In this document: in pieces, positions 7,745 to 14,777 of the stretch
How the letters are laid out: each line of letters begins with the position of its first letter
Position numbering within the stretch: position 1 is the stretch's first letter
Assembly: GCA_007127255.1 (NCBI GenBank)
Contig: SKZS01000195.1
Location: 1 to 26,632 of the forward strand
DNA: 26,632 nucleotides
Reading direction: 5' to 3'
From: Syntrophomonadaceae bacterium
GTDB lineage: Bacteria > Bacillota > Dethiobacteria > DTU022
Translations under genes and position numbers: made by a program
The notes under the pieces: generated by a model
What the model saw: only the letters and a program-made list of their open reading frames with translations
What the model was told of the DNA's origin: nothing
Databases searched by the model: none

Positions 7745-7912
7745 CGAGAGCGTCGTAAGAAGTTGTCATATATCCCTATAATGGAATAATATGGTGGGAC
7801 AAATGACCTGTCCCCTTGTCCCAGGCAGGTTGTAGTGAAAACAGAGCAAGGGGTCCTGGTATTTTCGGAAATGGAATAAAATGGTGGGACAAGTGACCTG
7901 TCCCCTTGTCCC
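7732..7912 (+). repeat. Imperfect tandem duplication of the RAYT 3' edge plus REP
   Basis: Unit 1 (7732-7822, 91 nt) and unit 2 (7823-7912, 90 nt) both start with AGGCAGGTTGTAG and both end with the REP copy finishing TTGTCCC. The middle about 35 nt of each unit differ strongly. The bases after unit 2 (GGGGGCAGG) resemble the beginning of a third unit. Unit 1 includes the RAYT stop codon. Confidence 0.7.
7782..7823 (-). repeat. REP copy D (full, 42 nt, inverted)
   Basis: The reverse complement matches copy A at nearly every base (ATATT instead of TTTTATT in the tail). Together with A and C it forms an inverted bracket around the transposase. Confidence 0.85.
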
Positions 7913-7913
7913 G
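7872..7913 (-). repeat. REP copy E (full, 42 nt, inverted)
   Basis: Same unit as copy D, with GTGACC in place of ATGACC and a G instead of A as its last base (7913). It is the outermost copy on the right side. Confidence 0.85.
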
Positions 7914-7978
7914 GGGGCAGGATTTTCGAACTGCACGTGAGCAGGAAAAGTTTGAGCAGTATGGAATTAGTGTTTAAG

Positions 7979-8020
7979 GCGCCGATCGAATAGTTCTCAC
8001 GGCGCATATTTGTTAATTTT
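7979..8020 (+). terminator. Hairpin with T-rich tail before ymfF (weak terminator candidate)
   Basis: GCGCCG (7979-7984) pairs with CGGCGC (8000-8005) across a 15-nt loop, followed by ATATTTGTTAATTTT. It is preceded by a short open frame ending at a TAA (7974-7976). It ends right before the ymfF SD, so it could insulate ymfF from transcription through the RAYT element. Confidence 0.4.
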
Positions 8021-8034
8021 GGGGAGGTTTGATT

Positions 8035-9324
8035 TTGCTGGAAGAATGTTCATATCACTATTTGCCGAACGGAATCAGGCTGATCTTTATGCCGACAGAC
8101 AAATTCAAAACAATTACGATGGGTCTATTTATTTACCAGGAGCTAACGCCAAAACTTGCAGCTTCAAATGCTTTACTCCCTTCGGTGCTTGAAAAAGGCA
8201 GCCGGCTTTATCCCGATTACCTGACCCTGCAGAGGGAGCTGGAGAATTTATATGGCGCCGGTATTGGCGCTGACATTATGAAAAGTGGCGAGAAACATAT
8301 CTTAACATTTACCATGGAAACAGCCCATGACCAGTTTCTGGGCGAAAATGGCCGGCTCCTCGATGAAGGCATGTCTATTCTCGGCTCTGTTGTCGCCGAT
8401 CCACTCGTTGTTGACGGCGCTTTCAGGGAAGACTATGTTAGGCAGGAAAAGAATCAACTGATTAAAGATATCAGGGCCATGCTTAACGATAAGGTTATAT
8501 ATTCCCTTGAACGATGTCTTTCCTTGATGTGCGAAGAAGAGAATTATGGAGTATACAGGCTGGGCCGAATTGAAGATTACGACTTTATAGACCCTTCCGG
8601 TCTCTACAGCTATTATCGCGACCTGTTAGCCCGGAACCCGATAGATCTATATGTTATTGGCGATATCAAACACGATAAGGTCATTGAAGCGGCTGAAAAA
8701 GTATTCAATTTCCCCCGCCACGGTGAACAGATGAAGCTGCCTGCAACCGAAATTATGCGCCGGATCGATAAAGTTCGCTATCACGAGGAGGAAATGTTAA
8801 TCAACCAGGCCAAGCTGGTTTTAGGTTATCGCACTTATACAGGTTTTCAGGACGACCTGTACTGTACTCTTCAGGTTTACAGTGGTATTTTAGGGGGGTT
8901 CCCTCACTCCAAGTTATTTATGAACGTGCGTGAAAATGCAGGGTTGGCCTACTACACTCATTCCCGCCTCGAGCCGCACAAGGGCCTGATGGCTATAGCT
9001 TCCGGGATAAACTATGATCAGAGAGAGGAAGCGCGCGAGATAATTGACCGACAGCTTGAAGATATGGCATCAGGAAATATTAGTGACGCAGAGCTTGATA
9101 ATACCAAGCGCGGCTTGATAAATCAGCTGCGTTCAAAGCAGGATAGCCCCAGCAAGCTTATATCTTTTCATTTAGACGGTTCTATCGGTGGAAGAACTTA
9201 TACCTTAGAAGAGCTAACAGCCGGGATAGAAGCAGTCGACAGGGAAGACATAAAAGCGGTGGCTGAACGAATTAAGCTTGATACGGTTTATCTCCTGCGG
9301 CCCCGGAAAGGAGGCAGTAACTAA
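8035..9324 (+). CDS. ymfF: M16 peptidase-like protein YmfF (non-catalytic partner)
   Basis: Member of the pitrilysin/processing-peptidase fold, paired with YmfH as in B. subtilis, where the ymfF-ymfH-ymfI region is linked to EF-P 5-aminopentanol modification. The 429-residue product has the M16 two-domain layout, but the zinc motif HXXEH is absent: the equivalent stretch reads ALLPSVLEKGS, so it is probably a structural partner that forms the chamber with YmfH. TTG 8035 is chosen as start because GGGGAGG (8021-8027) is 7 nt away; an upstream in-frame TTG at 8029 would be only 1 nt from the SD. The stop lies 1 nt before the ymfH ATG. No ymfI homologue follows, so the modification link is not supported by context here. 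The substrate is unknown. Confidence 0.85.
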   Translation: MLEECSYHYLPNGIRLIFMPTDKFKTITMGLFIYQELTPKLAASNALLPSVLEKGSRLYPDYLTLQRELENLYGAGIGADIMKSGEKHILTFTMETAHDQFLGENGRLLDEGMSILGSVVADPLVVDGAFREDYVRQEKNQLIKDIRAMLNDKVIYSLERCLSLMCEEENYGVYRLGRIEDYDFIDPSGLYSYYRDLLARNPIDLYVIGDIKHDKVIEAAEKVFNFPRHGEQMKLPATEIMRRIDKVRYHEEEMLINQAKLVLGYRTYTGFQDDLYCTLQVYSGILGGFPHSKLFMNVRENAGLAYYTHSRLEPHKGLMAIASGINYDQREEAREIIDRQLEDMASGNISDAELDNTKRGLINQLRSKQDSPSKLISFHLDGSIGGRTYTLEELTAGIEAVDREDIKAVAERIKLDTVYLLRPRKGGSN

Positions 9325-9325
9325 A

Positions 9326-10633
9326 ATGACCGGTAATTATCGATTGATTGAAAACAAGGAATTACAGGAAACCCTTTTTCATTATCGTGTCCACCCCGGG
9401 ATGGATGTTTATGTTTTACCCCGTCCAGGTTATCAAAAGAAATATGCCATATTCTCAACCCGTTTTGGTTCAATTGACAACTGTTTTCGGGTCGAGCCTG
9501 AACAGGAATTTACAACTTTGCCTGACGGGGTAGCTCATTTCCTGGAACATAAGCTTTTTGAAGACGAGCGGGGCAATGTTTTTGATCGTTTTGCCGCTCT
9601 CGGCGCTTCGGCCAATGCTTACACTTCCTTTACCCAAACCTCCTACCTGTTTTCATGTACCGCTAATTTTGAAGAAAGCCTGCAGCAGCTTCTCGACTTT
9701 GTCCAGGAGCCTTACTTCACCGAGCAGACTGTGCAGAAAGAACAGGGTATTATAGGCCAGGAAATTAAGATGTATGAAGATCACCCGCACTGGAGGGTCT
9801 TTTTTAACCTGCTCGAAGGGCTTTACCGGGAACATCCCGTGCGTAGAGATATCGCAGGAACTGCAGATAGCATAGCAGAAATTACCCCGGACCTGCTTTA
9901 CCGTTGTTACAATACCTTTTATCATCCCAGCAATATGGCTGTGTTTGTTGTCGGTGATCTGGACCCCGCCCGGGTCGGCAACCTGGTAGAGGAAAACCTT
10001 GCCGCCCGCAATTACCGTCCGATGGGAGCGATAATACGCCGGCACCCTTCTGAGCCTGTCGCAATAACCAGGCAGCGAACGGTACAGGAGCTGGTTGTTT
10101 CAGAGCCGATATTTTTACTCGGCTTTAAGGATATGTCCGTTGAGAATATTCATGGAAGAGATTTAATGCATCGGGAAATATTGATGGAATTGGTGCTCGA
10201 TATCCTTTTTGCTTCAAGCGAAGAACTATATAACGATCTATATAAAGAGGATTTAATTGATGAAAACTTCGATTCGGAATACAGTGCTGATATTAATTAC
10301 GGCTATATTATGATAGGGGGGGAAACAAAAGATCCCGACCAGCTTTACCAGCGGATCATGGAAGCGATTGCTAAGTTTCTGAAAGGAGGCGTCAGCAAAG
10401 AGCAGTTTGAGCGCCACCGCCGTAAAATTCTGGGCAGCTACATAAGGCGCTTTAATTCACTGGAGTTTATTGCCAATAACTTTCTTGCTTTTCGTTTTAA
10501 AGGGACCGATTTATTTCAGCTGCCGTCAATTCTTCACGAGGTAAGGCTTGGTGAAGTCCTGGCTCTGGCTGAAGAAAACCTCGATCCCGATCGCCATGCA
10601 GTTTCCTTAATAGTTCCTCCTGGAGCGGATTAA
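9326..10633 (+). CDS. ymfH: M16 zinc metallopeptidase YmfH
   Basis: Catalytic member of the YmfF/YmfH pair. The 435-residue product has the inverted zinc motif HFLEH at 71-75 (H71 and H75 as ligands, E74 as base), with the distal glutamate in KEQGIIGQEI at about 138-147. ALGASANAYTSFTQTSYLF follows the motif, as is usual in this family. The ATG at 9326 is preferred, with AAAGGAGG at 9306-9313, rather than the in-frame ATG at 9278 that lies inside ymfF. It sits in a tight two-gene operon with ymfF. Family assignment is secure; the peptide substrate is not known from the sequence. Confidence 0.9.
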   Translation: MTGNYRLIENKELQETLFHYRVHPGMDVYVLPRPGYQKKYAIFSTRFGSIDNCFRVEPEQEFTTLPDGVAHFLEHKLFEDERGNVFDRFAALGASANAYTSFTQTSYLFSCTANFEESLQQLLDFVQEPYFTEQTVQKEQGIIGQEIKMYEDHPHWRVFFNLLEGLYREHPVRRDIAGTADSIAEITPDLLYRCYNTFYHPSNMAVFVVGDLDPARVGNLVEENLAARNYRPMGAIIRRHPSEPVAITRQRTVQELVVSEPIFLLGFKDMSVENIHGRDLMHREILMELVLDILFASSEELYNDLYKEDLIDENFDSEYSADINYGYIMIGGETKDPDQLYQRIMEAIAKFLKGGVSKEQFERHRRKILGSYIRRFNSLEFIANNFLAFRFKGTDLFQLPSILHEVRLGEVLALAEENLDPDRHAVSLIVPPGAD

Positions 10634-10779
10634 CTGCTATAGGCACAGCCGACAACTCCTTATAAGATGCAAACTTGCTGATTACGGGGGGAATATCCTG
10701 TATTGCGTCGAACTAAGTGAATAGTGTGTATTATTCGTCAGGGTGATACGCGGTCCTTAATCATTACGGAGGGAGAGCG

Positions 10780-11874
10780 ATGAAAACAACACTTAGTGTA
10801 ATCAAGGCGGATATCGGCAGCATAGGAGGACATATTAAACCGAGCCAGGCTTTAATGGAATCAGTTCGGGGATGTATTGAACGCCAGCTTGGCAAGCTGG
10901 TCAGCGACTTTCATATCGGCAGCACAGGTGATGATGTTGCGATTTTGTTTAGCCATGCTCACGGAGTTGGCTGCAGTGAGCTCCACCAGCTGGCCTGGGA
11001 TGCTTTTATCTGCGGGACCGAAAAAGCAAAAGAACAGGGTCTCTATGGTGCGGGACAGGATCTTTTGGCAGATGCCTGTTCAGGTAATGTAAGAGGCCTT
11101 GGTCCGGCAGTAGCCGAGATGGAGTTTGAAGAACGTGAAGCGGAACCTTTTTTGCTTTTTGCAGCAGACAAAACCGATCCCGGCGCTTATAATCTCCCCC
11201 TGTATCTTGGTTTTGCCGATCCTATGCATTGTTCAGGGCTTATCTTGTCTCCAAAAATCGGACAGGGCTTTAAATTTAGTATTCTTGATGTAGCACATAC
11301 AGATGAAGACCGGATTATTGAACTGAATACTCCCGAAGATATCTATGATCTTGCAGCACTGCTAAGGGATAACGAGAGATTTGTAATTGGTGAGATTTAC
11401 TCCCGGGCTACAGGCAGCCAGGCGGCGGCAGCCAGCACAACCCGCCTGCACAATATTGCCGGAAAATATACCGGAAAAGATGACCCGGTTCTTTTGGTTC
11501 GCTGTCAGGGTGACTTTCCCGCCACGGGAGAGATTCTCTCGCCATACAGTATCGGACATTACGTGGCCGGTTTTATGCGCGGTAGTCACACCGGTCCGCT
11601 GATGCCGGTTAAAATGGGCAGCGCTATTTCATATTTTGACGGCCCGCCCGTGGTCAGCGCACTTGCTTTTTGCGTGCATAACGGCAAGTTAACAGAGCCG
11701 GTTGACTGTTTTGATCATCCCTACTGGGACTATATCCGCGATAAAGTATCCCGCAAGTCTTTCGATATGAGAGAGCAAGGTTTTTCCGGGCCGGCAATGC
11801 TCCATTACTCCGAGCTTGAATACGGTGGTATCGTCAGTATTATGGAAAGGCTGGAAAAAAAGTTTTCCTGTTAA
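10780..11874 (+). CDS. fbp: Fructose-1,6-bisphosphate aldolase/phosphatase (class V, archaeal-type FBPA/P)
   Basis: Bifunctional gluconeogenic enzyme: it condenses dihydroxyacetone phosphate and glyceraldehyde 3-phosphate and then dephosphorylates the product to fructose 6-phosphate. The 364-residue length is standard. Visible landmarks are KADIGSIGGH at 9-18, GSTGDDVAILFSHAHGVG at 47-64 (metal-binding Asp and His residues), and KYTGKDDP, which places the Schiff-base lysine at K233 and the catalytic tyrosine at Y230; archaeal enzymes have the same Y-x-x-K pair one residue earlier. The enzyme is common in archaea and deep-branching, often thermophilic, bacteria. The SD GGAGGGAG precedes the ATG. 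The 146-nt upstream gap holds a possible promoter (TTGCTG at 10675, TGTATT at 10699, 18-nt spacer), unconfirmed. Confidence 0.93.
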   Translation: MKTTLSVIKADIGSIGGHIKPSQALMESVRGCIERQLGKLVSDFHIGSTGDDVAILFSHAHGVGCSELHQLAWDAFICGTEKAKEQGLYGAGQDLLADACSGNVRGLGPAVAEMEFEEREAEPFLLFAADKTDPGAYNLPLYLGFADPMHCSGLILSPKIGQGFKFSILDVAHTDEDRIIELNTPEDIYDLAALLRDNERFVIGEIYSRATGSQAAAASTTRLHNIAGKYTGKDDPVLLVRCQGDFPATGEILSPYSIGHYVAGFMRGSHTGPLMPVKMGSAISYFDGPPVVSALAFCVHNGKLTEPVDCFDHPYWDYIRDKVSRKSFDMREQGFSGPAMLHYSELEYGGIVSIMERLEKKFSC

Positions 11875-11891
11875 GGTTAACTGAAAAAATA

Positions 11892-11908
11892 CCGGTGGAA
11901 CTCACCGG
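11892..11908 (+). other. Stable hairpin just downstream of fbp
   Basis: CCGGTG (11892-11897) pairs with CACCGG (11903-11908) around GAACT. It lies 17 nt after the fbp stop and is not followed by a T run, so alone it is not a terminator. It may protect the 3' end or belong to a larger leader with the next hairpin. Confidence 0.5.
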
Positions 11909-11919
11909 GCAATAGGACT

Positions 11920-11986
11920 TTCCGCTTCTTTACCCAGGTAAAAGTATATGAAAATCACCCGGGTATGAGTAGCGGAATGTTTTTTT
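11920..11986 (+). terminator. Long-stem terminator between fbp and the fusion gene
   Basis: TTCCGCT (11920-11926) pairs with AGCGGAA (11971-11977), with an inner helix TACCC (11931-11935) / GGGTA (11961-11965). Seven T residues follow at 11980-11986. This is a bipartite intrinsic terminator for fbp, or the expression platform of a leader for the next gene. Confidence 0.65.
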
Positions 11987-12060
11987 ATGCCTTCAATTAA
12001 GATTTAATGTTTATAGCTGTTGATTTATTTCACCGGGAGGTTTAAAATAGGGTTATTGGT

Positions 12061-12078
12061 GTGCACATTATTGTGCAC
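12061..12078. promoter_or_regulatory. Operator-like inverted repeat GTGCACA-N4-TGTGCAC
   Basis: A perfect 7-bp inverted repeat with a 4-nt spacer, ending 8 nt before the SD (AGGAGG, 12087-12092) of the fusion gene. Its symmetry and position suggest a repressor site. No dedicated regulator gene is adjacent; the nearest is the tetR at 16878-17498. Confidence 0.45.
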
Positions 12079-12099
12079 AATGCAACAGGAGGTTTAAAC

Positions 12100-14718
12100 A
12101 TGAACAATTACACCCGTTTTGTCAATCCGCACCTGGGTGAAATGCTGGAGAGTATCAGGCTTGATCAAAAATATGTCCGCGGGGAAGGCTGTTATCTCTA
12201 TGATGATAGCGGCAATCGCTACCTTGACTGTATAGCCGCTTACGGGGCGCTGCCCTTCGGTCACAACCCGTCGTCTATCTGGGAAGCTATAAACCGCTAC
12301 CGTGATTCCGGGGAACCAAATTTTATTCAGCCTTCAGCTCTCGATGCGGCAGGAGAACTGGCCTGCCGCCTGGTCGAGCTGTCTCCTGAAGGCCTTGATT
12401 ATGTTACATTTGCCAACAGCGGGGCTGAAGCTGTTGAAGCAGCAATCAAACTTTGCCGTTCGGCTTCCGGTCGCTCAGGGATACTGGCCACCGATAACAG
12501 TTTTCACGGGAAAACATTCGGTGCTCTTTCAGCAACAGGGAATCCCGGTTATCAGTCGGCTTTTGATGCACCGGCCGAAGGGTTTCACCATATTCCTTTT
12601 GGCGACTCCGAGGCACTTCAAAAAGAGTTGGCCGCTAAGCCCGGGTATTACGCAGCTTTTTTTGTTGAACCGATCCAGGGTGAGGGAGGCATTGTTGAAC
12701 CACCTGCAGGTTATCTTGCTTCTGTCAGGGATATCTGTAAAGAGCACGGTGTCCTGCTGGTCTTCGATGAAGTGCAGACCGGCCTGGGGCGGACGGGGAT
12801 GCTTTTTGCCTGTGAGCAGGAAAACGTTTCTCCGGATGTAATGGTTCTGGCTAAGGCTTTAGGCGGAGGTCTTATGCCTATTGGTGCCTGCCTGAGTACA
12901 GAAAAAGCTTACACCGAAGATTTCGGTTTAAAACATTCATCAACTTTTGCCGGCAATGCCCTGGCCTGTCGGGTCGGGCTGCAGGTTATAGCAGAACTGA
13001 CCCTTAATAACAGGGCAATATTAAAAGAGGTAAGCTCTAAAGGGAAACTGTTGAAAAAAGGTCTTCTCGAATTGAAAGAAAAATATCCCGGGTTAATTAG
13101 CCAGATTCGAGGACGCGGGTTAATGCTGGGAATTGAATTCTACATGGACCGTGATGATTTTCCCGGCAGCCTGCTGGGAATTATGGCCGAGCAGGAACTG
13201 CTCACCCCGGCCATTTCCTCTTATCTTCTAAACGTGGAAAAAATCAGGGTTGCCCCTACATTAAATGGCAATGCAGTGATTCGCATTGAGCCTCCGCTGA
13301 CCATTAGTGAAGAACAATGCCGTGAAGCTCTTGCCGGCTTGGATTCAATGCTTAAGGTTCTTAATGAGGGAAACACCGCGCGGTTTTTATCGTACCTGGT
13401 CAGAACCGAGAATACGGGCAGCTTTCCGAAATTTACCCCTTATCCCGCCGAGAAGATTGCCCCGAGCGGCGATCCTTCGGAAGGCCGTTTCGCTTTCCTG
13501 ATCCATGCCCTGGATTTAAAAAGCTATCACCAGTTTGATAACAGCCTTCTAGCCTTCAGTGAAGAAGAATTGGCCGAGCTTACAGGACGCTTTGGGGATA
13601 TGATTGAGCCTTTTGTTGCCGGTCGGGTAAAAATACATTCTGCTGCAGGGAAAAAGGCTTACGGTGAATTTATCGGTCTGCCCCGGACCACCGATGAATT
13701 TGTGCAGATGCCAAAAAAACAAGCTTTGGCTGAGCTGAAAAAAGCTGTTCAACTGGCCCGCGAGCGCGGGGCAAAAATTGTAGGCCTGGGGGCCTTTACC
13801 GCCGTTGCTTCAATGGGTGGACTCTACCTGAAAAATGAAGGCGTGCCGATAACTACCGGCAACAGCTATACCGTGGTTTCAGCCGTGGATGCGGTTACGA
13901 CCGCTACGGAGAAACTGCATATCGATCGTTCTGAGACTACCGCAGCCATAGTCGGCGCGGCGGGATCAATTGGACGGGGAATATCGCTCTTACTCTCGGA
14001 AACAGTCCCCCGTTTGATTTTGATCGGTAATCCGAATAATACATCAGCCAGTGAAAGGCTGCAGCTGGTGGCCGCTGAGATATATCGTTACCAGTCGGCG
14101 CTTTTGCAGCAGGGCCGTCCCCTTAAACCGGGCAGCATGGGACATCAGTTGACCGATTGCCCGGAACTGCCCGCGCCAGATGCGCCGATGGATGCATTTG
14201 AGGCTTTTGTCGAAGGAGAAGGCCGCCGCCGGGGTTTAATTGAATTTTCGACCGACATTAATGCTGTATTAGCAAGGGCTGATATTGTAATTAGCGCTAC
14301 CAGCGCCACTGAAAAAGTGATTCATGCCGGTAACCTGAAAACAGGGGCTATTGTTTGTGACATTTCCCGTCCTGCAAACGTTAGCGAAGAGGTTGCCGAA
14401 GCCCGGCCCGATGTCCTGGTCATAGACGGCGGAGTAGTGGAAGTGCCCGGTCTGCCCTCCCTGGGCTGGGATTTTGGTTTTGAGAAAGGTCTGGCTTATG
14501 CCTGTATGGCTGAAACGATGATGCTTGCTCTTGAGCAGCAATATAAGCATTACAGCCTCGGTTCATCAGGGGTTAACCTGGAGTCAATTTTGCAGACCAG
14601 GTACCTGGCTGATGAGCATGGTTTCAAGCTGGCTAATTTCCGCAGCTTTAATCAACCATTAAGTGAGGAGAGCTGGCAAACGCTGCTTCAAACCCGCCGG
14701 GAACTGGCCGTGCGCTAA
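12100..14718 (+). CDS. Fusion: class III PLP aminotransferase + acyl-ACP reductase (AAR)-like dehydrogenase
   Basis: An 872-residue protein with two complete enzymes. Residues about 1-425 are a class III aminotransferase (ornithine/acetylornithine/GABA type): FANSGAEAVEAAIKL, FVEPIQGEGG, FDEVQTGLGRTG with PLP-nitrogen-binding D223, and the PLP lysine K252 in LAKALGGG. After a linker, residues about 463-850 match cyanobacterial long-chain acyl-ACP reductase over its length: the RFAFLIHALDLK start, GLGAFTAVASMGG, TTGNSYTVV, the Rossmann loop GAAGSIG at 619-625, DGGVVEVPG, and YACMAETMMLALE, whose C802 aligns with the catalytic cysteine of AAR. I infer reduction of an acyl thioester to an aldehyde followed by transamination to an amine, or the reverse; the substrate is unknown. 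ATG 12100 has AGGAGGT at 12087-12093; the in-frame GTG at 12061 lacks an SD. Monocistronic, with the AAR end 59 nt before proS. Confidence 0.85.
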   Translation: MNNYTRFVNPHLGEMLESIRLDQKYVRGEGCYLYDDSGNRYLDCIAAYGALPFGHNPSSIWEAINRYRDSGEPNFIQPSALDAAGELACRLVELSPEGLDYVTFANSGAEAVEAAIKLCRSASGRSGILATDNSFHGKTFGALSATGNPGYQSAFDAPAEGFHHIPFGDSEALQKELAAKPGYYAAFFVEPIQGEGGIVEPPAGYLASVRDICKEHGVLLVFDEVQTGLGRTGMLFACEQENVSPDVMVLAKALGGGLMPIGACLSTEKAYTEDFGLKHSSTFAGNALACRVGLQVIAELTLNNRAILKEVSSKGKLLKKGLLELKEKYPGLISQIRGRGLMLGIEFYMDRDDFPGSLLGIMAEQELLTPAISSYLLNVEKIRVAPTLNGNAVIRIEPPLTISEEQCREALAGLDSMLKVLNEGNTARFLSYLVRTENTGSFPKFTPYPAEKIAPSGDPSEGRFAFLIHALDLKSYHQFDNSLLAFSEEELAELTGRFGDMIEPFVAGRVKIHSAAGKKAYGEFIGLPRTTDEFVQMPKKQALAELKKAVQLARERGAKIVGLGAFTAVASMGGLYLKNEGVPITTGNSYTVVSAVDAVTTATEKLHIDRSETTAAIVGAAGSIGRGISLLLSETVPRLILIGNPNNTSASERLQLVAAEIYRYQSALLQQGRPLKPGSMGHQLTDCPELPAPDAPMDAFEAFVEGEGRRRGLIEFSTDINAVLARADIVISATSATEKVIHAGNLKTGAIVCDISRPANVSEEVAEARPDVLVIDGGVVEVPGLPSLGWDFGFEKGLAYACMAETMMLALEQQYKHYSLGSSGVNLESILQTRYLADEHGFKLANFRSFNQPLSEESWQTLLQTRRELAVR

Positions 14719-14777
14719 TAATTATGTTAGAATAAGCAGATAAAATACACGATACAGATCCGGAAAGGGTGGTTCTA

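Larger units (their letters stand above)
6777..7913 (+). mobile_element. REP/RAYT element: Y1 transposase bracketed by inverted 42-nt REP copies
   Basis: The unit consists of two full and one partial repeat copy on the left (6777-6893), the RAYT gene (6986-7744) and two full copies on the right (7782-7913) in the opposite orientation. It sits between the tRNA-Arg promoter and the ymfF gene and shares no role with either. REP-associated tyrosine transposases are known to be bordered by such palindromic repeats; the boundaries given are simply the outer limits of the repeats seen here. Confidence 0.75.

Noticed and set aside
6777..7913. CRISPR-like repeats
   Set aside because: Only four full copies, in two opposite orientations, separated by a transposase gene and irregular gaps; no leader or cas genes. 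REP/RAYT explains them.
7603..8007. 134-codon frame on the minus strand
   Set aside because: It is composed of the RAYT 3' end read backwards plus both REP copies, giving a repeated peptide; no SD and no family resemblance.
11888..11912. T-box-like GGTGGAAC sequence before an aminotransferase gene
   Set aside because: The specifier domain would have to lie inside the fbp coding region, and the bases after GGTGGAAC do not match the T-box antiterminator consensus.
12061..12099. GTG 12061 as start of the fusion gene
   Set aside because: It would make the operator-like palindrome coding and has no SD at proper distance; ATG 12100 has a near-perfect SD.
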